This document shows positions 1 to 8,178 of a stretch of 23,819 nt of DNA, piece by piece. A program made the translations under genes and the position numbers. Within the stretch, counting starts at the first letter, position 1. The number at the start of each line of letters is the position of its first letter. The stretch is from the NCBI GenBank assembly GCA_038496445.1, contig JALMLS010000614.1:1-23819 (forward strand), given 5' to 3'. The stretch is from Trichosphaerium sp. ATCC 40318 (lineage: Eukaryota > Discosea > Flabellinia > Trichosidae). Under the pieces are notes generated by a model that saw only the letters and a program-made list of their open reading frames with translations, was not told where the DNA came from and made no database searches.

Positions 1-1037
1 TTGACCTTTTTTGAAGTTGTTAAGGAGAAGCACTCAAATCTTATCTCTTTTAAAAATATCCTCAATAATTACGTACTACTTTAGTAGCCTTTGAGGCTTC
101 ATGAGTGAGATCGAATACCATATCCAAGTCTGACACTGTCTCTTCAAATTTCACTTTTTTATAGTTGATCAATTCATCAGCACCAAAGGCTTTCAATTGC
201 TCTAGTTTTGGAGAGCTTCCTGTTGTGTACACAGTACCAGCATTGAACATCTTCTTTGCTATTTGCAGAGCAAACGTACCAACACCACCAGCACCGGCTG
301 TGATGAGAACTTTCTGCCCCTTGCTAAAATCTTGTCAATAAAAAAAAAGTGTTGGTTTCTCTTACGCTAAGCTGCCCTTCTCGAAAGCTTGGTATGCCGT
401 CTGTGCAGCAAGTGGTATAGCAGCAGCTTCAGTCCAGCTTAGTTTAGTTGGTTTTTTAGCAAGAACAGATGCCTTACAGACCTGAAAGAACAAAAAGTTA
501 AGAACAGCTATAAGTCAACTTTCTTTCAGCTTCTGACATAATGAAAGCATTTGTGTAAACTAAAGGTATTCGGAACGTACCACAAAGTCAGCCATACTTC
601 CGTGTTCTAGAGAACACGTCAGATTTTCTTCGTTTTAAGCATAATGGTTTACGTACGCGTTGGTACAATCGCGTTAACATGAACGTTTCCATAAACCGCA
701 TCGCCTGCTTTAAATCGTTTGACATCTTTACCAACTTCCTCAACAGTGCCTGCAACGTCATATCTACAGAAAGGTAAGCCCGAAATGACAGAAACGAAAA
801 TAAACACGGAGAAAAAGAGATAAAAGTGATAAACAGTTGTTTTACGTACCCACATACTACCGGCCAGACCTTTTCTTGAACCAAGCCACCCATACGCTTG
901 TAATCAACAGGGTTTATAGCAGACGCGTATACTTTGATTAGAACATCATCTGGTGCGCTGATTGTTTGTTTTGGTACTTGACCAAGTTTTAAAACGTTGA
1001 TATCTCCAGATTTGTCGTAATGAAGTGCTTTCATCAT
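1..1037 (-). CDS. NADPH-dependent quinone/enone oxidoreductase (MDR family), 3' end cut by window
   Basis: Spliced minus-strand gene; exons 1037-850, 763-657, 606-581, 481-366 and 323-77, all in frame (228 codons), then a GTACGT donor at 76 leading off the window. The protein opens MMKALHYDKSGDINVLKLG and carries the GroES-like N-terminal fold with SAINPVDYKRMGG and GYDVAGTVEEVG, then the Rossmann segment with the nucleotide loop AGAGGVG at about residues 150-156 and the later FGADELINY. These are features of the zinc-less quinone oxidoreductase branch of medium-chain dehydrogenase/reductases (plant enone oxidoreductases, RTN4IP1). Such enzymes reduce quinones or alpha,beta-unsaturated carbonyls with NADPH; the exact substrate cannot be told here. 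The catalytic-zinc cysteine ligands of alcohol dehydrogenases are not seen. The third exon is only 26 nt and the fourth intron 42 nt. The gene is divergent from the one starting at 1914. The start could be either of two adjacent ATGs (1037 or 1034). Confidence 0.9.
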
Positions 1038-1362
1038 CTTGAATGCTTGAATAAATGCAATAAGAACACAGACAGTTTAAGTCTGTATTTTATTGTATAA
1101 GCGCAACCTCCATGTGTTTATCTCTGAATTTCATGTGCCTTCCTCGGAAACTGAGTAACTACTCTATTATATTGCCCTTACTTTAGACTATCGTCACCCA
1201 CAGTTTGACGCTAAAATATGTCATACAAAGGAATGCCTAAAAAGGATTTCCGCATACGTCATAAAATGTGCGATTTTCTAGAGTTTAGGAGAAAGAGTAA
1301 GATTACAACAAAGCTCAATCAATACACAATGTACCGGTTAGATGGTCTGGCTCGGTTATCAA

Positions 1363-1370
1363 TCACGTGA
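1363..1370. promoter_or_regulatory. TCACGTGA E-box-type palindrome
   Basis: Perfect 8-bp palindrome in non-coding DNA between divergent genes. CACGTG cores are bound by bHLH factors (Cbf1, TFE, USF types). It is one of several copies in this window; function is inferred only from recurrence and position. Confidence 0.4.
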
Positions 1371-1644
1371 CGGATAATCTCTAAGCGAAAACAGTATCCA
1401 TGAACCGTTTTGGCAATCATTTGATGTACTCAAAAACATACTTGCTATGAATCCCCAGTCGTATTGATGCAATGAGTAGTTTGCAATCTAGTGGAAAGAT
1501 ACGCTAGACCCAAGCTATCCTGTGTCGACTATCTTATCACTAGCCACTTTCTATCCGCGTCTCTATGGTTTGTTGTTAGCCTGTTGGGCCTACAAGTAAA
1601 GACAACTTAAGACACAGGAAGGAGATAAATTGTAATTACCTAAC

Positions 1645-1658
1645 CGGTCACGTGACCG
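1645..1658. promoter_or_regulatory. 14-bp palindrome with CACGTG core
   Basis: CGGTCACGTGACCG is a perfect 14-bp palindrome, more extended than the other E-box-like sites here. It lies about 255 bp upstream of the ATG at 1914. Confidence 0.4.
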
Positions 1659-1913
1659 ATTTTGCAGTGGAATTCCACTGAAAGCTAAAAACAAATCCCT
1701 CTTCGTAGTAGCGAGTACTGGTTGGATAGAAAGACGCTTATTTGGAGTTCGCAACTGCACGTACGACAGAGATGGAGGAGCCACAACGAAAGCGTTCAGA
1801 GTCAATAGAAATGATCAGTTTAGTACGTATTACGCTACCTTTATTTGAAAACTGGGTTTGGCGCAATTAAGCAATAAAACGGACATTCTAATAGAAGGGC
1901 GCAGTCTAACGCC

Positions 1914-3875
1914 ATGGGCGATGTTGGTTATGAGGATATAAGCCTTGAAGATAATTTGCTAGGCGTTGTGTCTGATAAGACTACGTTTACGAAAGTACGC
2001 GCTAACTGTATAACGTACAAGCACTTATATGCCTCAGGATGAAATAACTGCAGCAGGTGACGCGTTGATTCGTAGTGGAGACAAATGGGCTGCTCGTAGC
2101 TTGCTCCGTGCTATGTTCTTGCCACAGGCAACCTCCACGTAAGATTTTTGCCCAACTCTCACACTAGCGTGTTTCTAACTTTGCCAAAAACAGAGATCCG
2201 CCTACTACAACTGAAATCTTCAACGCAGCAGTAATTCTACATGTCAAAGGGACGTTTTTATGCCCGCTCGATCAAAACTGCCGCTTTCTGTATCTAACAA
2301 GTAAATTTAGGCGCTAAACGTTCAACTCGTAGTATTTTAAAGCGATTTATAACAAAGGTAACGCGTTAAATTGATCTAACTTCTAAAAACGGCTAAACTT
2401 GCATCTAACGCTACGAAAAGGAAGATATTGTGCCTTCTTTGATGCTACACATGGCAAGTTGGAGTTTAATAAATGATTACCCGAGAATCGGGCAACAACT
2501 CATGTCAAAGGTAATTTCTACGCCATAGAATGACGAAAACATCATTGGTTTCTTATCATTTTGATTTTCAACAGAAAACTGACGTATTTTTGTTTCAAAT
2601 CGAAGATCGTTCTTTTTTTCGTTTATACCTCTTAGGTCGATCATCCTGATCCGGAAAAACTGTGTCAAGCAGCAATATCATGTTTTGAAGTACGTTATTT
2701 GGTGTAAACCATGAAGTTTAGAGTCATTTCGGAAGTTTTATTTAAAGACCTTTAGAAAAAAGAAAGAGACTTAGCAAAGTCATTACTTGTTGATGCTAAG
2801 GCTTGTCATGATAGTCAAGACATTATTGTAAAGACTATGCATAAAGGTATTAAGAAGTTATATGAATCTAAATACGAACCACCACATGATACATTGATCT
2901 ATATGCTCCGTGTACGCCACAAACTGTTTTTCAAAAAAAAAAAAAAAAAAAAAAAAAGGAAAAATTGCAACTGGTCAATACAATTTCGTCACAAGCTCGA
3001 TTTGACGTTATACTTTTTTAGGCTCTATGTAATTTATTGACTGATGAAAGTCCCTTGACTGCTTGGGCACCATTAAAGGAGTTATCAGAGTTCTGTCATT
3101 CGCTTACATCAAGCTCTGAAGTTGAGCTATTTTATATTGTTTCATACTGGGAAATTACAGAAATAATTATTACTCATATTGTAGATCAAGGTGCACCTGA
3201 CTCAAATAACTACCTCCTAATGGCGGAAGTACGTATAATTTCTTTAACTTAAATTTAATAACTTGAACCAATAGTGCTTACTCCGTCGCGATCACTCATC
3301 TCTGTTATCGGAGAAATTTTTAGATAAAGCACACGTGCGTTGCGGGTTTTTTTTGGTCTTCTCGTGCTGATGTTCCTCAATAGGAATACTGTAAAGAAGC
3401 AATAAAGTTGAATAACCAAGACTTTCACGTATACAAAGTCCAAGGTACGCTAAGGTGTAGATAGCACTTATTAACGTAATTTGTTTTCTTTTTTGTCTTT
3501 TGTTTTCTTCTTTTTTTCTTTTTCGTTGTAATTGTTCCAAGTCGTTAAATCCCACGTTCGAAAAATCTTTTACATTATTCGAAGAGTAGTATTTCGTTGT
3601 TAGATAAATATGTATTTTTGTTGTGATAGGTATAACTAACTCTTTTTTTGAAAACAGCTGAGATTTATTGTCATTTTGCTGATAAATATCAAACTGATCC
3701 GGATAAATTCAAAGCTTTTACGGAGAGTAAAGTAAATGCCATGGAGTGTTTAGATAAAGCAATAAGTCTATTAAAGACACAAAAAGGACGTGCAAAATAT
3801 GTATCACGCTTAGAAGAAAGAAAAAAGGAGGTTGTCAATGAAACACATAAATACGAGAAATACCACATTAGCTAA
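1914..3875 (+). CDS. Helical-repeat (TPR-like) protein of unknown function
   Basis: Ten-exon model, in frame throughout: 1914-1994, 2038-2138, 2194-2230, 2421-2510, 2636-2689, 2756-2911, 3022-3228, 3275-3334, 3384-3444, 3658-3875 (354 aa). Donors include GTACGC, GTACGT and GTGCGT. The 190-nt gap 2231-2420 may hide one small exon, so that join is the weakest; the 213-nt intron before the last exon is also long for this window. The protein is almost all predicted helix, with short repeats of the type KLCQAAISCFEKKERDLAK, HEYCKEAIKLNNQDF and NAMECLDKAISLLKTQ, which fit tetratricopeptide-like helix pairs. A Lys/Glu-rich tail ends the protein. I do not recognise the family; a scaffold role would be a guess. 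It converges with the esterase at 4077, leaving 201 bp between stops. Confidence 0.65.
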
Positions 3876-4076
3876 AAAACAAAAAAAAAAAAATAAAAAT
3901 AAATCCATTGTAAAATAAACATAATTTAGTTAGTAGCTAAATTGTACACAAACTAAATAAAGTGTCAACAAAAGGAACGGAAACCAAGAACTATTTCCGT
4001 ACTTTGACAGCTAGTAAATGACAGACCTCTTCAGGTAGTTGTTTGAGTTTTTACTTTATTAAACTTGAAACAATGG

Positions 4077-5136
4077 CTATTCTGCTTCCTGCTGCTTTCG
4101 GAAATATGCGTGTAGTAGTTGCTCTTCTATTGATTTTGCAACAGCTTTTCCAAGTAGTTCGTATCCATCCTTATTGTAGTGTACACAACCTAATTTAAAA
4201 ACACGTCAAATCGATGAACAAAAAATGACTACTAAAAAATACCTTCATTTTGGATCGAACAAGAGGTATAGTTCGAGTGGCAAACATCATCAACAACCTT
4301 ATGTAGATCATCTATAAAGTTAATACTGTGTTCTTTCATAACTTCAAGAGCCCCTATATTGTACTCGAGTACTGAATCCTCACTTGTATGTACACTACAA
4401 GACTAAAACATGTTACCAATTAATTCACTTTTCATATTCAAAAAGTACATTTGTAGTGTTAGGCGAAGGGACTGGTGTTGTCGTAGCCCACATGAGTGTT
4501 GCATTAGTGAGTTTAAGCGTTTGTATTATTTTGCCAAGATTTTCTTTATACTTTGGTAATTCAACGTATTGAAACCCGTTATCACGTGTGTTAATATCGT
4601 GAAGACCAAAATTGAAATGGATGATATCTATGGATACAACAGGTTTTGTATAAATCCATGCTTTGATAATAGTTAATATAATTCGATACTATATGATTAC
4701 CATCCATGCATATGAGTCCCTTTACAGTATTGGCTGCGCCACCATCAAATTGTGGTGGGTTGTGAATGACATTAGCCTAAAGAAACATTTTACTGCAAAA
4801 TATTCGTCCTGTTCAAGATACTTTTCCCTCCAGTATTTGCTCTACTACTGGCCAGTATCCCAAAGAAACAGAATCGCCAATTATCAATACTGTAGGTAGC
4901 GAAGCATCCACGGTGTAAGCTATTGGACAACAAGCTGCAAAAGGTGGCTTATTGTTTGTTAGTACGATGTGGCGAATACAGCGCAAACTTGCCTGCTTAC
5001 CGCACCATTTATTTAGGCACGTGCCAATACATGTATCTGGCGCTTGAGAAAAACAGGCGTTAATCGCTATAAATACGAATAGAAGCACTGTGAGTGAAGG
5101 AGACATTATTTGCACGAAAAGAAAGTTGGTTGACAT
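4077..5136 (-). CDS. Secreted SGNH/GDSL-type hydrolase (esterase-like)
   Basis: Five exons on the minus strand: 5136-4822, 4776-4701, 4660-4449, 4402-4243 and 4189-4077, in frame (291 aa from 5136; 281 aa from the ATG at 5106). The second ATG gives the better signal peptide (SPSLTVLLFVFIAINACFSQ) and is preferred. SGNH blocks are clear: GDSVSLG with the nucleophile Ser near residue 79, IHFNFGLHD holding the block-III Asn near 137, LMWATTTPVP, and the block-V His in CVHYNKDGY near 248 (numbering from 5106). The Asp normally three residues before this His is Gly here, so the Ser-His-Asp triad may be incomplete. A Cys-rich stretch (about residues 22-55) follows the signal peptide. Members of this family hydrolyse acyl esters of lipids or polysaccharides; substrate unknown. 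Introns are very short (40-53 nt). Confidence 0.9.
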
Positions 5137-5262
5137 TTCTATCTCGACTTAGGTAGCTCTCCTTAGCCAAACAAACTTAGAAGCTGTTAGCACGTTTACC
5201 TTCCCTGACCAGGTACCACAACTCACGTGTACATGGTACTTTACTACGTACAAGGTGGGAAG

Positions 5263-5270
5263 TCACGTGA
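5263..5270. promoter_or_regulatory. TCACGTGA E-box-type palindrome upstream of the esterase gene
   Basis: Perfect palindrome 127 bp upstream of the outermost esterase ATG. A related TCACGTGT lies at 5223-5230. The stretch 5137-5381 holds no gene and is the likely promoter of the minus-strand esterase. Confidence 0.4.
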
Positions 5271-5381
5271 TAAAGACCAAGTAACTTGGGGACGATTTTT
5301 GAAGTGTCTTCACTCTAACCAATAGTATTTTGCAATAGATGTATTCAAAGGTATTTATTAACAGGTGCATTTAGTTAGTAC

Positions 5382-5714
5382 TCAATGAAGTACTTGGCCC
5401 TTTTTACTGTTGGAAAGGACTTGTACTTTTTCTTGTGTTTGTACTTTATCATCATGGGTCTTTGTGCTTTTATCATGGCGCTTTGATGAGAAGAGTTTTT
5501 TGTACCAAGGGACTTTGGTCTTTTTGGTCTTTGTTTCCTTCAGTTGCTTCTTCTTGCGGCGAGCTTCTTTGTGCTTTTTCTTTGTTGCTCTACTACCGTG
5601 GTGTGTGTATACTCCTGGGCTGTTATTCGCGGCTACTGCCGTCATTAAGGCCAAATTAGTTGTGCATGCGAAGGATGCTGTGTTACATGCGAAGGATGCC
5701 GAGTTGCAGTACAT
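5382..5714 (-). CDS. Possible small Lys-rich protein (doubtful)
   Basis: An uninterrupted 110-codon frame from an ATG at 5714. The N-terminal third contains a near-duplicated segment (SFACNTASFACTT), encoded by two copies of a 14-bp unit spaced 21 bp. The rest is highly basic, with KKKHKEARRKKKQLK and KTKVPWYKKLF. No domain is recognised and there is no intron, unlike most neighbours. The opposite strand is also open over much of this length, so the frame may be chance. It lies just beside the hAT insertion (5781). Confidence 0.3.
   Translation of the reverse strand: MYCNSASFACNTASFACTTNLALMTAVAANNSPGVYTHHGSRATKKKHKEARRKKKQLKETKTKKTKVPWYKKLFSSKRHDKSTKTHDDKVQTQEKVQVLSNSKKGQVLH
5665..5699. repeat. 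Two direct copies of a 14-bp unit
   Basis: CATGCGAAGGATGC occurs at 5665-5678 and again at 5686-5699, with the second unit offset by 21 bp. If the minus-strand frame is real, this encodes the duplicated SFAC segment. Confidence 0.7.
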
Positions 5715-5772
5715 TGGTGGTTGTTTATGTTTTGATTTTATGTAGACCCAATTCAACGCGACTTAACTTGTA

Positions 5773-5780
5773 TATTTCAC
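5773..5780. repeat. hAT target-site duplication, left copy
   Basis: TATTTCAC lies directly before the left terminal repeat and is identical to 6657-6664. An 8-bp duplication is the hAT superfamily hallmark. Confidence 0.92.
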
Positions 5781-5802
5781 TAGTGGTTGAAAGTTAACGG
5801 CT
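5781..5802. repeat. hAT terminal inverted repeat, left
   Basis: The first 22 bp of the element match the inverted right end at most positions, including TAGTGGTTG and AACGGCT. Confidence 0.9.
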
Positions 5803-5891
5803 CAGCTCTAAATGACTTTTCAAACAAAAACAACTCTATTTAACCGGCTAACCGGCTCCAAATTGTTACAATAAAACACGTGTTTGGAAAT

Positions 5892-6547
5892 TTATTTGTA
5901 GCTTATGTAGTCTAAGTACTTAGCATTAACTGCAGCACAAACTTGCAGTTCTAGAGATTTTGTACTCAGACTAGTACGTTTGCTTGTCATCACAATAGAA
6001 CCACAAGAAAATACTCTCTCAACTGTTGCGGAACTTCCTGGTATTCCTAAGTACACTCTAGCCAAAGCTGAAAGGAGAAAGTAAGAACGGTTGCCACTCC
6101 ACCATGTTAATGCACACTGGTTTAGGGCAAGTGCTGCATCCGTCTGTATTGCTTCAGTTCTTTGGCAATCTAAGAAAAAAAGAAAATAAAAGTTTTCAAA
6201 AAAAAAAAAGAATCCGAGGATCAAGAGCGGAAGCAACATGTTACTTGCCATTGATCTTTGTAGAACCCATCTCAGTAACAAATTGTCTAAGCACACTTGA
6301 TCTTCATGCAATAGCGTAGGGTTTGCTTTGAATCCCATTGAGGTGAGCGATAGTTGTTTCAGCTGGGCTTTTGTTCCATCGTTTAAGCACAATTTACAAA
6401 CTTGTAAATGCTTGCGAAGTGTATCAGTCTGGAGTTGCGACTGAATGGTGCTTGACAATAGGCACAAAAAACCTTATCAGGCGAGTCTATCATCAATGTT
6501 CTTGTTAGTAGACGTTTTTTGGTTCCGCTACTTGGTGGTTCAGCCAT
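5892..6547 (-). pseudogene. Truncated, frameshifted hAT transposase remnant (BED finger joined to C-terminal dimerisation domain)
   Basis: Minus-strand coding remains inside the element: 6547-6245 and 6169-5892, joined over a T-rich intron (GTAACA...TTAG, 75 nt). The C-terminal part has the hAT dimerisation signature TWWSGNRSYF, then LARVYLGIPGSSATVERVFS and MTSKRTSLS. The N-terminal part starts MAEPPSSGTKKRLLTRTL and has a BED-type zinc-finger CxxC (VFCAYC). The matching HxxxC half (TLRKHLQVC) is in another frame, so a frameshift falls at roughly 6415-6460. The large catalytic RNase H-like core between finger and dimerisation region is missing: about 200 codons remain, against more than 600 in complete hAT transposases. 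It cannot be an active transposase. Confidence 0.87.
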
Positions 6548-6634
6548 TGAAATTGGTATTTAGAACGGAAACGATTAAGTCAATTAAGTCATTTATTTTT
6601 TTCGTAACAGCCAAATGACTAAGCCGGTTAAATA

Positions 6635-6656
6635 AGCCGTTTACCTACAACCACTA
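6635..6656. repeat. hAT terminal inverted repeat, right
   Basis: Ends in CAACCACTA at 6656, the inverse of the left end TAGTGGTTG. Confidence 0.9.
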
Positions 6657-6664
6657 TATTTCAC
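6657..6664. repeat. hAT target-site duplication, right copy
   Basis: TATTTCAC immediately follows the right terminal repeat and is identical to 5773-5780. Confidence 0.92.
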
Positions 6665-7144
6665 TGAATTCCCGTATTTTCTCCAGTGTGACTTCTTTTA
6701 ATGGATTTGCATTGTCACGCTACAGAACTCTTCGCCCAATTATTACGAGAAAATTAGGGTTGGTTCAAGTCAGAATAAGTAAACCCAACAAAAAAACCGG
6801 GGGTTAGCTGAAACGACCATAAATACGGGAGCAGCCATCTGCCATTCGTAGTAGTTCATGTCCGTGGCGTATTGTACCTGTTGAGATTTCTTTCAGTCCA
6901 GAATACTCTGTGACCAAAAAAAGTACTCATAGCACTAAAGTTGCACAAACTAACTCTCTGGGCGAAAAATTGGATAAGGGTGGCGGTAGTAACACATAAA
7001 AGAAGTTTATTTACACTAGATAGAGGTGGTAGTTTGATTACAGGCGTGCGTTATCTACAAATATTGTTGTTCGGCCAAACTGGTGTTTTTTGGGTATTTT
7101 TTTGGCCTTATGTACAGTTATGATTTTTTTTTGAATATCTCGGT
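6665..7144. other. Intergenic stretch with no supported feature
   Basis: I see no convincing gene, RNA or repeat in these 480 bp between the hAT element and the stop of the gene at 7145-7859. A short plus-strand frame at 6941-7123 has no ATG-based or homology support. Confidence 0.5.
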
Positions 7145-7859
7145 CTAAAGTGCTGCATGATGCTTTCTGCCGACAGAAGGGCCATCATGGAGATCTTGTA
7201 TACCTTCCATCTCGTCACCGGAACATATGCTAGCGTCTAGAAACGTTGTTACGTTTTAAACAAAAAGTAGTAAAAATGAAGGAATCTCATGTGTTGAAAG
7301 TCATCTCACCTCGTATCACGTGATAATCACGAACAGATAACAATTTTTTCATAATAAAGAACGCACTAGCACGTTCTCTCTTTGCTAGAATAGGTTCTAC
7401 AACCTAACCGTAGTGAGCACACACTTGAGAACGCAGAGTTCAGTTTGTTGAAACCACTTTAAAAAAAACACGTCTTACCTCTATTAACCGCTCAAACATA
7501 CGTTTTGCAACGCGCTCATATGATGCTACACCCACTTCATATACGTTAGAGCCATCGCATAGTAAGATACGAAAGTAAGGATCTACGTTTTACCATTTAG
7601 AGTCGTTAAAATGAATCAATGTCGTACTCTTTGTAAGCCAGTTCACTGGCATACGGTATGCTTGAAATATAAAGTGTTGTGATCGTCGTATTTGTTTCCA
7701 TAGCGTTTTATTGGTCTTAGTTTCTTTTAGTTTACTCCAAGCACTGTGTTTTGCTACACGGTAAGACATTGTTTCCCTGGGTAACACGTTGGCAATTAAT
7801 GTAACTTGAGTCGTTAAGTTAACCCGGAAGAATAAAGAAAGTTCCTCCAAGCCCATCAT
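7145..7859 (-). CDS. Unrecognised four-exon gene
   Basis: Exons 7859-7628, 7582-7479, 7403-7310 and 7236-7145 join in frame (173 aa) over introns of 45, 75 and 73 nt with donors GTACGA, GTAAGA and GTGAGA. The first intron removes an in-frame TAA at about 7589. Exons 2 and 3 read PYFRILLCDGSNVYEVGVAS and FERLIEVVEPILAKRERASA, which look like a small beta-sheet head followed by helix. The C-terminus is short and polar. The start is uncertain: ATG at 7859 (or 7856), or an internal ATG at 7769. The family is unknown to me. A distant likeness to the XRCC4/XLF head fold crossed my mind but no diagnostic motif supports it. Divergent from GCP3, with 319 bp between starts. Confidence 0.6.
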
Positions 7860-8178
7860 GGGAACTTTGAAAGTACCCTAGCAATACCTTTGATCAATCA
7901 CCAGTCTACCCGAAAAACACAACGACAATTCTATTCTGCAAAGTGAGTAAGCTTAATTAGCCCTTTAAGTAAGTGATTCGTGACACGACACTCAGACTTG
8001 ATGATCACATCCACCCCATTACATAACAGGCTTGACACCTGGGCAGAAGTAAACCCGGCTAGACATTCTTGAGTGGCAGCGCACTAGCTTTATTGAGATA
8101 CGCTCATGCAAGGACTTTGTTGAACAGCTCTGACTGTTGTAGTTCTTTTTATTGTGGCTGTATGTACAATTAAATGTC
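7860..8178. promoter_or_regulatory. Divergent promoter region (7145-7859 gene / GCP3)
   Basis: 319 bp between two diverging start codons, with no reading frame or RNA gene seen. It probably holds both promoters; no specific motif is recognised. Confidence 0.45.

Larger units (their letters stand above)
1038..1913. other. Long divergent intergenic/promoter region
   Basis: No convincing gene lies between the reductase start and the start at 1914. A minus-strand open stretch at 1590-1805 lacks an ATG and resembles nothing I know. The region holds two TCACGTGA palindromes (1363-1370 and within 1645-1658). Confidence 0.6.
5781..6656 (-). mobile_element. hAT-superfamily transposon, short internally deleted copy (876 bp)
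   Basis: The element is bounded by imperfect 22-bp terminal inverted repeats: TAGTGGTTGAAAGTTAACGG at the left (5781-5802) and, read inward from the right end (6656-6635), TAGTGGTTGTAGGTAAACGG. The TAG-N-G start fits hAT ends. A perfect 8-bp duplication flanks it. Subterminal copies of AACCGGCT/AGCCGGTT occur near both ends and may be transposase-binding sites. The interior encodes only the two ends of a hAT transposase (see 5892-6547). The element is therefore non-autonomous, and its intact duplication suggests a fairly recent insertion mobilised by a full copy elsewhere in the genome. Confidence 0.93.

Noticed and set aside
1590-1805. Minus-strand open frame of 71 codons
   Set aside because: It has no ATG and no recognisable domain, and it contains the palindrome at 1645-1658.
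2934-2957. A-run resembling a retroposed poly(A) tail
   Set aside because: It sits inside an intron of the TPR-like gene; no target duplication or retroelement body is adjacent.
5410-5745. Plus-strand open frames opposite the Lys-rich frame
   Set aside because: Their composition (runs of F, L, S, C) is what the complement of a Lys-rich stretch gives; no domain is seen.
6772-6790. GGTTCAAGTC resembling a tRNA T-loop / B box
   Set aside because: No matching A box or foldable acceptor stem is found upstream, and the motif lacks the conserved CC end.
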